A DNA stretch of 64,000 bases from Pradoshia sp. D12 (GCF_008935075.1 NZ_CP044545.1:771501-835500), one strand, 5' to 3'; positions 28,196-38,350 are shown, counted from the stretch's first letter. Notes: a model not told the origin generated them from the letters alone. Program-made: numbers and translations.

Positions 28196-28212
28196 ACTAA
28201 TTTGCTATTCTT

Positions 28213-29001
28213 CTATTTTCCACCAAACATATCGAAAAGACCTTTGGCTACACTGCCTTCATCGCTTGACCCGCCTCTAGACGGCATAGCGGAAAACACT
28301 CTGCTTGCAAGGCGGCTGAAGGGGAGTGATTGAACCCAGACTGTTCCAGGACCCTGCAATGTAGCAAAAAACAGACCCTCTCCGCCAAATAACGCGGTTT
28401 TAATACCTTTGGCAAATTCAATATCGTAATCGACATTTCTGGTCATTGCAACGATACAGCCGGTATCTACTCGTATTTTTTCTCCTGGAGCTAATACTTT
28501 TTGATGTAATGTCCCTCCGGCATGCACGAAAGCCATCCCATCACCCTCGAGTTTTTGCATGATAAATCCCTCACCGCCAAAAAAGCCAGCCCCAATTTTT
28601 TTCTGGAATTCTATACCTACTGATACACCCTTCGCAGCTGCTAAAAAGGAGTCCTTCTGGCAGATTACCTTTCCATCCAATTCACTTAAATCCAAAGGAA
28701 CGATCTTTCCCGGATATGGAGAAGCAAAAGATACATGCTTTTTTTGAGTTCCTTCATTTGTAAAGGTGGTCATAAATAAACTTTCTCCAGTCAGGACTCT
28801 TTTTCCGGCACTGAATAATTTGCCCATCATTCCAGATTGGGAAGAAGAACCGTCACCGAAAATGGTTTCCATTTGAATCTGCTCATCCATCATCATTAAG
28901 CTTCCGGCCTCGGCCACGACTGTTTCTTTCGGATCTAATTCCACTTCTACAAATTGCATATCGTCTCCGTATATCTTGTAATCAATTTCATGGTTGTTCA
29001 T
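28213..29001 (-). CDS. AIM24/TIGR00266-family protein
   Basis: A 262-residue beta-rich protein of the TIGR00266/AIM24 family. Characteristic are the [21 protein letters not shown] start, the repeated glycine turns ([17 protein letters not shown], then [17 protein letters not shown]) and a short C-terminal tail ending in FGGK. Family members are widespread, with no settled biochemical function; the eukaryotic relative acts in mitochondrial membranes. GGAGGTG lies seven bases before the ATG; the TTG two codons earlier overlaps the site. Confidence 0.88.
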   Translation of the reverse strand: MNNHEIDYKIYGDDMQFVEVELDPKETVVAEAGSLMMMDEQIQMETIFGDGSSSQSGMMGKLFSAGKRVLTGESLFMTTFTNEGTQKKHVSFASPYPGKIVPLDLSELDGKVICQKDSFLAAAKGVSVGIEFQKKIGAGFFGGEGFIMQKLEGDGMAFVHAGGTLHQKVLAPGEKIRVDTGCIVAMTRNVDYDIEFAKGIKTALFGGEGLFFATLQGPGTVWVQSLPFSRLASRVFSAMPSRGGSSDEGSVAKGLFDMFGGK

Positions 29002-29081
29002 TGCCAAACACCTCCAAATTGATAAATCTCTTCAGTTAAAGTGTAATCCAAAACAATTGAGGATGCGAGTTTGGTATACAA

Positions 29082-31229
29082 TCAATTATTGCTTTTTTTC
29101 GCCCTTTTTTGTCCAGGGAACCACCAATTCCATTTGCCCAGCAATTTCATTAGAGAAGGAACAAGGACCATACGGACAAGGGTGGCATCTATAAAAATAG
29201 CTAAGGCCACACCAACCCCGATTTGCTTTACCGGTACAATATCTGTAAAAGCAAAGGCACCTGTAACAGCAATCATTATGGCGGCTGCCGAGGTGATAAT
29301 TTTGCTTGTTGTAGTTAAGCCTTCAAGGGTAGCTTTATCGTTATCTCCAGTTTCGAGATAAATCTCTTGGATACGGGAGATTAAGAAAACTTCATAATCC
29401 ATACTTAATCCAAAAACAATTGCAAAGGTTAAGATAGGTATCATTAGTGCAATTGGGTTAGGATCAACTCCTAAATTCCCGTGCTGGAAAATCCATACAA
29501 TGATACCAAAGGCAGCTCCAAGGGAAAGGATATTCATCAGAATAGCTTTCACCGGAATGAGTACAGACCGGAATGCAACTAATAAAATCAAATAAGTAGC
29601 CCCGATAATCAGTAATAAACCTTTTGGGACCTGCTCCAGGATTTCATCAAAAATTTCTTGTGTGAATTTTGCCTGACCGCCAATAGTGTGAGTCAGCTCT
29701 GGATGTATGTCTTGATTCTCAGCCTCTCGAACCCAATCTTTTGCTTTCGCGGTTTTGTATGCTGCATCGAGTTTAACCGTTATGTGGGTTGTATCTTCGT
29801 TCACTAGCTTTTCGAGGACAGGAGCCATTTTTTCTCTAGCCGCATCAGATTGTAAGGTTTGATATAACTCTTCAGCGGAGTTTGTGTTTGTATACGTAAA
29901 TATTGAATCAACTTGATCGACAAGCTCATCTTCCTTAAGCTCATTTATAAATGCTTCTATGTTCTCAAGGGATTCCTTTGATAATATGTCCTCTTGATTT
30001 TTTGTTTCTAAAACAATCGGTACGTTTGACTGATTGCTTGGAAGGAAAGAGTCTTCAAATTTTTCATATGCAATTCTTGTTTGACTGTCAGCCGGCAAAG
30101 AATCAGCATTAGGTATTTCTAAATCAATATTGCGAATAGGGGTGGCTGCAATCATTAAAATGAGTAAAGCGGCTAAGGCCATAATTATAGGGCGTTTCAT
30201 TACGAAGTTTGCGAAACTTCTCCATTTACTGTCCGAGTTTTCTTTAGTTTTTAGAATCATAGCTTTGTTAATGTTTTTACCGATAATGCCTAATAAGGCC
30301 GGCAGGAAGGTAAGGGCAGAAATGACAGAAATGAAAACAGCGACTATACCGCCGACAGCTATACTTCGGAATATATCAATATTAATGAAAAACATCCCTG
30401 CAAGACCAAGAACAACACAGGTTCCAGAAAAAGCAATTGCTTTCCCGGCAGTTTTGTTTGTAATGCTCACGGCTTTACTGACTTCATGATGCTGCAGTTC
30501 TTCTCTGAATCGATGGATGTAGAGAAGGGCAAAATCAATGCTGACTGCTAACCCAATCATGGGAACAACATTTAAAACAAACACGGAAAGATTAATACTC
30601 TGACCAATAAAATAAATAATCCCCATCGAGGATACAACGGCTACAATCCCGGTCATCAGGGGAATGGAAGCAGCAACCAATCCTCCAAAAGCTAATAACA
30701 ATACAATCATGGCGATTGGAATCCCAATCATTTCGGCATTTTTTAAATCAGTTTGAGATGCTTTGCTCATATCTTCTTCAATGACATGGCTACCAGTCAG
30801 AGAAGCGGATATATCCTGGCCAGCAATCTCTTGGTTTAAAGCTTTAATATAATCTGCAGGTTCTTGTGTGTCTTCGTCAAAAGAGATAGAGGCATAGGCA
30901 ATCTCCTTTTTATATTGTGAATCATTTTCTAAGGGGGATTCTACTGAGCTAAACCCGTCGATTTTTTTCACATCATTCAATACTGAGTTTATCTTTTGTT
31001 TAAAATCCTTTTCCTCTAAATTATCCTTATTTTCAAATAAAATGATATAAGGTGAGGCTGATTGGCCGAACCGATCCTCTAATAGCTCATTTGTTTTATC
31101 ATAGGAGGACTCTTCCATCTCAAAGCCGCTGCCTTGCAGAATACCAGGCATTTTTAGAGCGAAGAATCCCATTACCAATGTGAAAATAATCCAAATCACT
31201 AAGATTATTTTACGATATGTATACATCAT
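29082..31229 (-). CDS. MMPL-family (RND superfamily) transporter, YdfJ-like
   Basis: A 715-residue membrane exporter with about 12 helices and two large extracellular loops, the MMPL arrangement of two repeated halves. Conserved helix-4-type segments are SIDFALLYIHRFREEL in the first half and GLSMDYEVFLISRIQE in the second (proton-relay Asp/Tyr pairs). B. subtilis YdfJ is the nearest family member I recall. Lipid or drug export is plausible. AGGAGG precedes the start; no adjacent TetR regulator is seen. It runs divergently from the YusW-like lipoprotein gene. Confidence 0.9.
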   Translation of the reverse strand: MMYTYRKIILVIWIIFTLVMGFFALKMPGILQGSGFEMEESSYDKTNELLEDRFGQSASPYIILFENKDNLEEKDFKQKINSVLNDVKKIDGFSSVESPLENDSQYKKEIAYASISFDEDTQEPADYIKALNQEIAGQDISASLTGSHVIEEDMSKASQTDLKNAEMIGIPIAMIVLLLAFGGLVAASIPLMTGIVAVVSSMGIIYFIGQSINLSVFVLNVVPMIGLAVSIDFALLYIHRFREELQHHEVSKAVSITNKTAGKAIAFSGTCVVLGLAGMFFINIDIFRSIAVGGIVAVFISVISALTFLPALLGIIGKNINKAMILKTKENSDSKWRSFANFVMKRPIIMALAALLILMIAATPIRNIDLEIPNADSLPADSQTRIAYEKFEDSFLPSNQSNVPIVLETKNQEDILSKESLENIEAFINELKEDELVDQVDSIFTYTNTNSAEELYQTLQSDAAREKMAPVLEKLVNEDTTHITVKLDAAYKTAKAKDWVREAENQDIHPELTHTIGGQAKFTQEIFDEILEQVPKGLLLIIGATYLILLVAFRSVLIPVKAILMNILSLGAAFGIIVWIFQHGNLGVDPNPIALMIPILTFAIVFGLSMDYEVFLISRIQEIYLETGDNDKATLEGLTTTSKIITSAAAIMIAVTGAFAFTDIVPVKQIGVGVALAIFIDATLVRMVLVPSLMKLLGKWNWWFPGQKRAKKSNN

Positions 31230-31461
31230 TCAATAAACCTCCTCTTTTAGCTCTATGTGCCACAATTCTCTATACCCATGTATACAAGATATATCCTCCC
31301 GCTATATAACATTTTAAACTTTAAAAGCAGTTTATCATAGGTTTTACCCGGTAAGTATAATGAAATAATTATCACTATAAATATGAAAAGATAGTGTATT
31401 TAGAAGCTAAGTGGGGAAATACTAAAACAACAGTTACATAACAAACTTAGGAGGAGACATT

Positions 31462-31986
31462 ATGAAGAAATTATCATTAATCATGTGTATGTGCGTTTTA
31501 ACAGTATTTGCAGCAGGGTGCAATAATAATGATGATGCACAAAAAGATAATCAAGCAAATGACAATCAAACAACAGAAAATAACAATGCGAATGATACAG
31601 CGACAGACAATAACAACGCAAACAATCAAGCAACAGACAATAATACGGGTACTAATACAAATGATTCAGCTTATTCTTTTAGAGATTTTGATCTTGAAGT
31701 GAAATACGAAAATAATAAGGATTATGAGGTTAGCTACGAAAATGATAACGATGGAGTAGAAGCTTCGATTGAAGATGATCGAAATAATGAGCGAGTAAAT
31801 GGTAATGATGCAGTTGACCGCTTAAATCCTATATTTAAAAAATTAGATATTGATTCTAATACATCACAGGATGATGTTATATCCAAAGTTATTTCAGCAT
31901 TTGAATTAGATGATAATTATCAGGCGATTGATATAGATATTTCATTTAATGACGGAACAGAAAAAGAATATAGAAATAATAAGTAA
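31462..31986 (+). CDS. YusW-like lipoprotein
   Basis: A 174-residue lipoprotein: signal peptide with lipobox FAAGC, then a low-complexity linker of about 45 residues rich in Asn, Asp, Thr and Gln, then a YusW-type domain (about 70-174; SFRDFDLEVKYENNKDYEVS start, DGTEKEY end). Exposed on the outer face of the membrane; function unknown. AGGAGG lies upstream. The Asn-rich linker is built from imperfect repeats (NNNANDTATD-like) and could vary in length between strains. Confidence 0.82.
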   Translation: MKKLSLIMCMCVLTVFAAGCNNNDDAQKDNQANDNQTTENNNANDTATDNNNANNQATDNNTGTNTNDSAYSFRDFDLEVKYENNKDYEVSYENDNDGVEASIEDDRNNERVNGNDAVDRLNPIFKKLDIDSNTSQDDVISKVISAFELDDNYQAIDIDISFNDGTEKEYRNNK

Positions 31987-32003
31987 TTGATATACGCAAT
32001 CAG

Positions 32004-32040
32004 AGCATCCCTTAAGATTAAAAGGGGATGCTTTGTTTTT
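32004..32040 (+). terminator. Terminator after the YusW-like gene
   Basis: AGCATCCC/GGGATGCT stem followed by TTGTTTTT. Between it and the next small gene (to 32280) nothing else is recognisable. Confidence 0.82.
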
Positions 32041-32280
32041 ATGTAGATTTTATTTTTTATTATTTAGGGTGTAAGAAATGCTTTTTCCAATCAGTTGGGA
32101 TAAGTAAGGGGGTTAATTGTCTTTTTAGAGAACGAAAGAGCAAAGGCTATTATAAAAAAAGGGAGTATGACAGTCAGACTAAGGTAATCTTTTTATGAAT
32201 AGTTAATTTCCCATTGCACAGCTTTGAATGTTAGGTATAAGATGTAAGAGGCAAAACTATCTTCAAAGGAGTTGAAATTA

Positions 32281-32403
32281 TTGAGTAACTACGATTCGAG
32301 TGACCCAGACACGAGCTTGCCTGAGGAAACCAACAGTGCTTTTTATAAAAGGTGGGGAAAGATAATTGTCATTCCATTAAAAAGAGTTGTTGCTTCCTCA
32401 TAA
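32281..32403 (+). CDS. Small 40-residue protein or leader peptide upstream of corA
   Basis: TTG start nine bases after AAGGAG opens a 40-codon frame (MSNYDSSDPDTSLPEE start, basic-hydrophobic end KIIVIPLKRVVASS). It ends 18 bases before corA, whose ribosome site AGGAGG lies in that gap. The clean ribosome site and tight spacing suggest it is translated, either as a real small protein or as a leader controlling corA. No family is recognised. Confidence 0.5.
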   Translation: MSNYDSSDPDTSLPEETNSAFYKRWGKIIVIPLKRVVASS

Positions 32404-32421
32404 TGAGAGGAGGTTAAATCA

Positions 32422-33360
32422 ATGTTAGAATATTATATCTCAGATACAGATAGTAAATTACAGAAAATTGATGAACTGAAAAAAGGGTGCTGGGTCAATA
32501 TGGTTGCGCCAAGTGAAGCTGAAATCAAGTTAATTTCGGATCGTTTGGATATACCGGAAGATTTCATTAAAGACCCATTGGATGATGAAGAAAGGTCTCG
32601 GCTTGAAAGAGAAGATAATCATATATTAATCATTGTAGACTTTCCATACATTACGTATGATGATGGGGGATTCCCGCTTTATGAAACTCTCCCAATTGGT
32701 CTGATTGTAACGGACGAATGCTTTATTACAATCTCACTCATTGAAAATCCCATTATTACTGATTTTGTGAGTAAGAAAATGAAGGGATTTTTTACGTATA
32801 AAAAGACAAGATTTGCTCTTCAAATACTGTTTAATATCTCTAGCTATTACTTAAGATATTTAAAACAAATCAATCGTAAAACAGATGACATCGAAAAAGA
32901 ATTACACCAATCTATGAAAAATGAAGAGCTCTATGCATTCCTTTCATTAGAAAAGAGTTTGGTGTATTTTACGACATCGCTAAAATCCAATAAAATCGTA
33001 TTGCAAAAACTTTTGCGGTTGAATCATTTGAAAATGTATGAAGAGGATAAGGATCTTTTAGAAGATGTCATTATTGAAAACACCCAGGCGATTGAGATGG
33101 CTGAGACGTATCATTCCATTTTAACGAGTATGATGAACACATTTGCTTCAGTTATTTCTAATAACCTGAATATCGTAATGAAATTTTTAACTTCCATTAC
33201 AATTATTTTATCATTCCCGACCATTGTAGCAAGTATATATGGGATGAACGTTAATTTACCATTTCAAAATAACCCGTATGCGTTTATAGGTGTTATTTGT
33301 GTTGCCCTATTGTTATCATCCATTACAACTATAATATTTTGGAAAAAGAGATACTTTTGA
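32422..33360 (+). CDS. corA: CorA-family divalent cation channel
   Basis: A 312-residue CorA magnesium transporter: a soluble N-terminal domain of about 250 residues with long helices, then two C-terminal membrane helices, the first ending in the selectivity motif YGMN (VASIYGMNVNLPF). The C-terminus is basic (WKKRYF). Forms a pentameric Mg2+ (or Co2+/Ni2+) channel. It is preceded by a 40-codon frame and ends at a terminator. Confidence 0.93.
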   Translation: MLEYYISDTDSKLQKIDELKKGCWVNMVAPSEAEIKLISDRLDIPEDFIKDPLDDEERSRLEREDNHILIIVDFPYITYDDGGFPLYETLPIGLIVTDECFITISLIENPIITDFVSKKMKGFFTYKKTRFALQILFNISSYYLRYLKQINRKTDDIEKELHQSMKNEELYAFLSLEKSLVYFTTSLKSNKIVLQKLLRLNHLKMYEEDKDLLEDVIIENTQAIEMAETYHSILTSMMNTFASVISNNLNIVMKFLTSITIILSFPTIVASIYGMNVNLPFQNNPYAFIGVICVALLLSSITTIIFWKKRYF

Positions 33361-33386
33361 AGATAGCAAAAGCTATCTCTTTTTTT
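33361..33386 (+). terminator. Terminator after corA
   Basis: AGATAGC/GCTATCT stem with an AAA loop, followed by eight T interrupted by one C. Confidence 0.87.
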
Positions 33387-33563
33387 GGGGTAAGCTAAAT
33401 ATGTTGAGTCTCTTTCGTGAAAAAGATAAAATATTGTTTTGTGTTCATAATTGATTTGTTTGGTAACATGTTCTGTACAGTTCGATAAAAAAGTGATATA
33501 ACATTTTTCTGCACTAATGTATGGACTATTTCATAAAGGTGTAAAAGTATGGGGTGAATTATT

Positions 33564-34454
33564 TTGGAACTTAGAGAGTCAATGGCAAAAAGGGTAGCCT
33601 GGATTAGTATTTGGAGCAATATAATTCTTACGGTTGGAAAAATCGTAATCGGAATAATCGCAAGCAGTGATGCCTTATTCGCGGATGGGATACACTCAGC
33701 AGCAGATGTTTTTGCAGCGGTTATCGTATTATTGGTACTTAAAGTTTCAAATAAACCTGCGGATCTTGAGCATCCATACGGACATGGCAAAGCTGAAGTA
33801 ATTGTTTCCGGGGTAATTGGAATCTTGTTATTATTAGTATCCCTTTATATTGTGTATGAAGGTGTAGCGGGATTTTTCCATCCTATTGAAACCCCAAGTA
33901 TGATTGCCTTCTGGATTGCTTTATTTTCTTATGTAGCGAAAGAATGCTTATTCCGTTATTCCATGAATGTCGGTAAACGGGTAAACAGTAAAGCGATTGA
34001 AGCGGTAGCATATGATCATCAGGCGGATATAGTGGCATCATTGGCTGCAGCAATAGGTATACTTTTATCTTATCTTGGGGATCAATTAGGAATCACCTTT
34101 CTCTTGTATGGGGATAAAGTGGCAAGTATATTTGTAGCCTATTTGATTTTCAAAATTGCAAGGGAAATGCTGACAGAAGCCTTCCATATTCTAATCGAAC
34201 GCAATGTACAGCCGGAAATGATGGAGCAATTTGAGGCTGTTATCCTTAGTTTTGATGAAGTCAGACGTATTGACCGAATAAGGGCAAGAGAACACGGTCA
34301 CTACATAATAATGGATATTCGTATCTCAATTGATCAAGATAAAACAATTAAAGAAGGTCATGACCTATCAAGAGAGATTAAGAACTCTCTAAAGGAGAAA
34401 TTTGACCATATTGAAGAAGTGCTCATTCATTTAAATCCATACTTTCCGGAATAA
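33564..34454 (+). CDS. Cation diffusion facilitator (Mn2+/Fe2+/Zn2+ exporter)
   Basis: A 296-residue CDF antiporter with six membrane helices and a C-terminal cytoplasmic metal-binding domain. The helix 2 site is LFADGIHSAADV, the helix 5 site YDHQADIVAS, and the loop HPYGHGKAE is typical. The DxxxD-type sites fit the manganese/iron branch (MneP-like) at least as well as zinc. The TTG start follows GGGGTGA; an ATG six codons later is the alternative. Placed directly after corA but with its own upstream gap. Confidence 0.88.
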   Translation: MELRESMAKRVAWISIWSNIILTVGKIVIGIIASSDALFADGIHSAADVFAAVIVLLVLKVSNKPADLEHPYGHGKAEVIVSGVIGILLLLVSLYIVYEGVAGFFHPIETPSMIAFWIALFSYVAKECLFRYSMNVGKRVNSKAIEAVAYDHQADIVASLAAAIGILLSYLGDQLGITFLLYGDKVASIFVAYLIFKIAREMLTEAFHILIERNVQPEMMEQFEAVILSFDEVRRIDRIRAREHGHYIIMDIRISIDQDKTIKEGHDLSREIKNSLKEKFDHIEEVLIHLNPYFPE

Positions 34455-34457
34455 ACG

Positions 34458-34497
34458 AAGGCCAATTTACATGTTAATTGTAAATTGGCCTTTTTTC
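34458..34497 (+). terminator. Terminator after the CDF gene
   Basis: AAGGCCAATTTACA/TGTAAATTGGCCTT stem followed by six T. Confidence 0.9.
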
Positions 34498-34551
34498 GTT
34501 CTGTCCCACCGCATATTTTAGTTATCCAACGTTCAAAATTTAATTAACATT

Positions 34552-34591
34552 AAAAAACCGGACAGCCATCTCACACCTGTCCGGTTTTTTT
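34552..34591. terminator. Terminator of the purine permease gene
   Basis: AAAAAACCGGACAG/CTGTCCGGTTTTTT stem, immediately downstream of the minus-strand permease and symmetric. Confidence 0.9.
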
Positions 34592-34592
34592 G

Positions 34593-35882
34593 TTATATCG
34601 AAGTATATTGAAAGACAAAATTGAGCGTAAATAAAAGAGCGATAATATAAAGTGGTACTGAAACATCGCGCTTTTTCCCTATAAATAGCTTAATTAATGG
34701 ATAAGCTATGAAACCAATAGCCATTCCGTTGGCAATGCTGAATGTCAATGGTATTAAAACAATTACCAATAAAGCAGGGAAGCTTTCAGTTAAGTCATTT
34801 AAATCGATTTCTGCGATATTTTGAATCATTAATGCCCCAATTAAAATCAAAATAGGGGATATAGCTGCATTTGGAATGATTTTAATTATAGGTAATAAAA
34901 ACAATGAAGCTAAAAAAAACAAACCTGTAGTCACTGCAGTTAAACCGGTACGTCCGCCTGCTGTAATTCCAGCAGCTGTTTCGACAGTGGCAACAGTTGG
35001 GCTAGATCCAAATATACCGCATGTCAGGACAGATATAGCATTCGCTTTAAGTGCTTTATTATTTTTTTCTGGTTGCTTAATTGATGCGGTATGCGCATGA
35101 ATTAAACCAATATTTTCAAAGGTTACAACCATGGCCATTGAAAAAGAAGTTAACAGAAAACCGATTGAGAAGATATTGGTAAATGACATGGCTCCAAAAA
35201 CTTCTCCATACGAGTTAAATGATGGTTGAGTCCATTCAAACCCATCAAGGTTTACCACTCCAAGAAAGATGGCCAGGATGGTGATGATAGCGACACTGAT
35301 TAGGAGATTTCCAGGAATATTACGAGTAAATAGAATAAAGGTAATTATAAGACCAAGAATGGTTAACAAGGTTTCCGCATTTGTTAAGTCACCAAGAGCA
35401 ACAATAGTTTCAGGTGAGGAAACGATAATTCCGCTTTGCTCAAACCCTATAAACATTAATAAAATTCCAATCCCAACTGTAATTCCTGCTTTTAAGGAAT
35501 GCGGGATTGCTTCAGTAATTTTTTTAGCTAACGGTGTGAACGCAATAAGCATGAAAAGCACACCTGAAAGAAAAACAATTCCAAGTGCTTCCTGCCAGCT
35601 ATAGTTACCATTGATAACGATTGTATATGTGAACATTGCGTTAATTCCCATGCCCGGGACGACGATGATGGGAGTATTACTCCAAAGTCCCATAATCATG
35701 CAACCGAATACACAGGTAAGTATAGTTCCAATCATAGCTGCGTCATATGGTATTCCGGCTTCTGATAGGATTTTGGAATTGACAATTACGATATAAACAA
35801 TGGTGATAAAAGAAATAAAGCCAGCGAGGATTTCACGTTTTATGGTAGTACCGTGCGCATCCAATTTAAATAATTTTTCCAT
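34593..35882 (-). CDS. NCS2/AzgA-type purine permease (PbuG/PbuO family)
   Basis: A 429-residue, about 12-helix guanine/hypoxanthine proton symporter. Features are the start LDAHGTTIKREILAG (typical of AzgA-like permeases), VPGMGINAMFTYTIV, and GSSPTVATVETAAGITAGG in the C-terminal half. Unlike many Bacillus pbuG genes, there is no purine riboswitch in the 120-base upstream gap; instead a LysR regulator gene diverges from it. That makes LysR control the likelier mode here. Confidence 0.88.
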   Translation of the reverse strand: MEKLFKLDAHGTTIKREILAGFISFITIVYIVIVNSKILSEAGIPYDAAMIGTILTCVFGCMIMGLWSNTPIIVVPGMGINAMFTYTIVINGNYSWQEALGIVFLSGVLFMLIAFTPLAKKITEAIPHSLKAGITVGIGILLMFIGFEQSGIIVSSPETIVALGDLTNAETLLTILGLIITFILFTRNIPGNLLISVAIITILAIFLGVVNLDGFEWTQPSFNSYGEVFGAMSFTNIFSIGFLLTSFSMAMVVTFENIGLIHAHTASIKQPEKNNKALKANAISVLTCGIFGSSPTVATVETAAGITAGGRTGLTAVTTGLFFLASLFLLPIIKIIPNAAISPILILIGALMIQNIAEIDLNDLTESFPALLVIVLIPLTFSIANGMAIGFIAYPLIKLFIGKKRDVSVPLYIIALLFTLNFVFQYTSI

Positions 35883-35968
35883 GATGTGTCGTTCTCCTTT
35901 TTAAAAAGCTACCTTCCCATGCTATCATTGTGTGTAATATATGAAAAATATTTATTTTGTATGATAAG

Positions 35969-35985
35969 TATATCTTTTTGATATA
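35969..35985. promoter_or_regulatory. Candidate LysR-type operator
   Basis: TATATC, five T, GATATA is a perfect inverted repeat containing a T-N11-A motif, located in the gap between the divergent permease and LysR genes, 20 bases before the latter. Confidence 0.45.
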
Positions 35986-36004
35986 ACGGAAATGAGGACA
36001 GGAT

Positions 36005-36922
36005 ATGGATATAAAACAGTTACGCTATTTTGTAGCCATTGCAGAAGAAAAACAAATTACTAGAGCGGCAAAACGATTGCATATGGCTCAGCCGCCGCTC
36101 AGTCAACAATTAAAGAGAATGGAAGATGAATTAGAAGTTGTCCTTTTTAATAGGAAAGGAAACACTCTTGAATTAACTCAGGCAGGAGCCTCTCTCTATC
36201 AAAAAGCAGTGGATATCATTAGAGTATTTGAAGAAATGATAACTGAAACGAAAGAAATGGTGGAAGGATTAAGTGGTAATCTCCGCATTGGAGTAAATAC
36301 ATTTTCTGATTATCAATTAGCAGGTTATCTAAATGACTTTCATCAAAAATATCCTAATGTTTATTACACCGTTTATCAAGGGAATTCAGTGGAATTGACG
36401 AAAATGATTAAGGAGGGGCTGCTTGACATTGGATATGTCATCTTTCCAATTGAGTCTCATGAGGTGAATATACTGCCCATTAAAACAGAGCCATTTGTTT
36501 ATTTAACAAATGAAAAAATAGAGAGCTCTGAAACAATCGTTTCTTTAAAAAGCATTAGTAAAAAACCATTAATTCTACCAAGCAATGAAGGATTAGGAAT
36601 CTACAAAATGATTGTCAGTGAATTCTCAAGGCTGCACATAAAACCGTTAGTGAAAAGCGAATGCTCAGACATCAAGCTATTACTTCAATTGGTAAAGCAG
36701 GGATTTGGGGTCACTGTTGTACCGGAATCAGTTGTAAAGACATATGATACACACCAATTATACAGTTATCAGCTTCAAGAAAAAGATTTAACATCTACGG
36801 TGGGTGTTATTTGGTCCAAAGAAAGATATCTGGCAAAGACAGTGGAAAATTTCCTGAGTATGATTAAACAAAGAACAGCGGGAAGTCCAGTTACTGAATC
36901 AAGTGATAATAACCAGTATTGA
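36005..36922 (+). CDS. LysR-family transcriptional regulator
   Basis: A 305-residue LysR regulator. The N-terminal winged helix is canonical (MDIKQLRYFVAIAEEKQITRA, then MAQPPLSQQLKRMEDEL), followed by the substrate-binding domain from about residue 90. It diverges from the purine permease gene over a 120-base gap that holds a T-N11-A inverted repeat, so it probably controls the permease and itself. The co-inducer is unknown. Confidence 0.9.
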   Translation: MDIKQLRYFVAIAEEKQITRAAKRLHMAQPPLSQQLKRMEDELEVVLFNRKGNTLELTQAGASLYQKAVDIIRVFEEMITETKEMVEGLSGNLRIGVNTFSDYQLAGYLNDFHQKYPNVYYTVYQGNSVELTKMIKEGLLDIGYVIFPIESHEVNILPIKTEPFVYLTNEKIESSETIVSLKSISKKPLILPSNEGLGIYKMIVSEFSRLHIKPLVKSECSDIKLLLQLVKQGFGVTVVPESVVKTYDTHQLYSYQLQEKDLTSTVGVIWSKERYLAKTVENFLSMIKQRTAGSPVTESSDNNQY

Positions 36923-37040
36923 TAAAGGTATTCTCTTTTTTTTATAATTTTCAAAAAAACCAATTCGTTCAACTGTGTATTCCAACAAGGAGTGGTAAAA
37001 TAGTAACGAATGGGAATGATGTTTTAAAGGAGCTGAAAGA

Positions 37041-38264
37041 ATGAATTTTGAACAAAAATTAAACAAATATGCAGAATTGGTTGTTAAAGTGGGAGTCAAT
37101 ATTCAAGAAGGGCAAATTTTGGTAATCTCATCCTCAATTGAATCAGCATCGTTTACACGCCAAGTTGTTAAAAAAGCTTATGAAGCCGGTGCAAAGCATG
37201 TATACGTGGATTGGGCTGATGAAGAGGTTAGCAGAATCAAATATGAATTGGCTCCAGATGAAGCCTTTAATGAATTTCCGCAATGGATAGTGGCTCAACG
37301 AGAGGAGTTGGTAGAAAAAGGTGGTGCTTTCCTATCAATTGTTTCTCAGAGTCCTGACCTATTAAAAGGAATCGATCCGAATCGAATTGCTAGCTTTCAA
37401 AAAGCGGCAGGCACTGCATTAAATAAATTTAGACAAGCTACACAATCTGATAAAGTGAGCTGGTGTGTAACAGCTGCTGCAGGGAAGGCCTGGGCTGACA
37501 AGATTTTCCCTGATTCCGAAAACAGTGTGGAATTACTTTGGGATGCGATTTTTAAAGCAGTCCGAGTAGATAGTGAGGATCCAGTTGCTGCTTGGAAGGA
37601 ACACGATGAAACCCTGCGTACAAAAGCAGACTATTTAAATTCAAAAAAATATAAAGTTCTTCATTATAAAGCGCCAGGAACAGATTTATCCATTGAGCTG
37701 TCTGATAAACATATATGGTGCGGAGCCGGTAGTGTGAATTCAAAAGGTATATCGTTTATGGCTAATATGCCAACAGAGGAAGTCTTTACGGTTCCTTATA
37801 AAGAAGGCGTGAATGGAACTGTTACAAGCACGAAGCCTTTAAGCTATGGCGGAAATGTCATTAACAATTTCACGTTAACATTTGAAAAAGGAAAAGTTGT
37901 AGATGTAAAGGCAGAAACAGGTGAGAATGTTCTTAAGAATCTTCTTGACTCTGATGAAGGATCTCGCTATCTTGGTGAAGTTGCCCTAGTACCTCATCAG
38001 TCACCAATCTCTGATACAAATATTTTATTCTATAATACTCTCTTTGATGAAAATGCATCCAATCACTTGGCTATTGGCTCAGGCTATGCTTTTTGTCTTG
38101 AAGGAGGCAAAGAGATGAATGAAGATCAATTAGCGAATGATGGTGTCAATATAAGTATTAATCATGTTGATTTTATGATTGGTTCTGCTGAAATGGACAT
38201 TGATGGAGAATTGGCGGATGGAACAAAAGAACCTATTTTCCGAAAAGGGAATTGGGCGTTCTAA
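37041..38264 (+). CDS. ampS: Aminopeptidase AmpS (M29 family)
   Basis: A 407-residue cytosolic M29 metallo-aminopeptidase that trims N-terminal residues from peptides. The co-catalytic metal ligands lie in NMPTEEVFT, LGEVALVPHQSPIS, NASNHLAIG and INHVDFMIG. The C-terminus IFRKGNWAF is characteristic of the family. AAAGGAG lies upstream. Monocistronic with its own terminator. Confidence 0.93.
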   Translation: MNFEQKLNKYAELVVKVGVNIQEGQILVISSSIESASFTRQVVKKAYEAGAKHVYVDWADEEVSRIKYELAPDEAFNEFPQWIVAQREELVEKGGAFLSIVSQSPDLLKGIDPNRIASFQKAAGTALNKFRQATQSDKVSWCVTAAAGKAWADKIFPDSENSVELLWDAIFKAVRVDSEDPVAAWKEHDETLRTKADYLNSKKYKVLHYKAPGTDLSIELSDKHIWCGAGSVNSKGISFMANMPTEEVFTVPYKEGVNGTVTSTKPLSYGGNVINNFTLTFEKGKVVDVKAETGENVLKNLLDSDEGSRYLGEVALVPHQSPISDTNILFYNTLFDENASNHLAIGSGYAFCLEGGKEMNEDQLANDGVNISINHVDFMIGSAEMDIDGELADGTKEPIFRKGNWAF

Positions 38265-38282
38265 ACAAAGCTGGAGATAGAG

Positions 38283-38309
38283 CCGGAACATAAAAGTTCC
38301 GGTTTATTT
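38283..38309 (+). terminator. Terminator after ampS
   Basis: CCGGAAC/GTTCCGG stem followed by TTTATTTG. Confidence 0.72.
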
Positions 38310-38350
38310 GTATTAGTTCTTTTCTAATAGTATATTGCTGATATCTCAAT

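Noticed and set aside
31508-31702. 64-residue frame rich in Thr, Ile and Gln
   Set aside because: Frame-shifted reading of the Asn-rich linker of the YusW-like lipoprotein.
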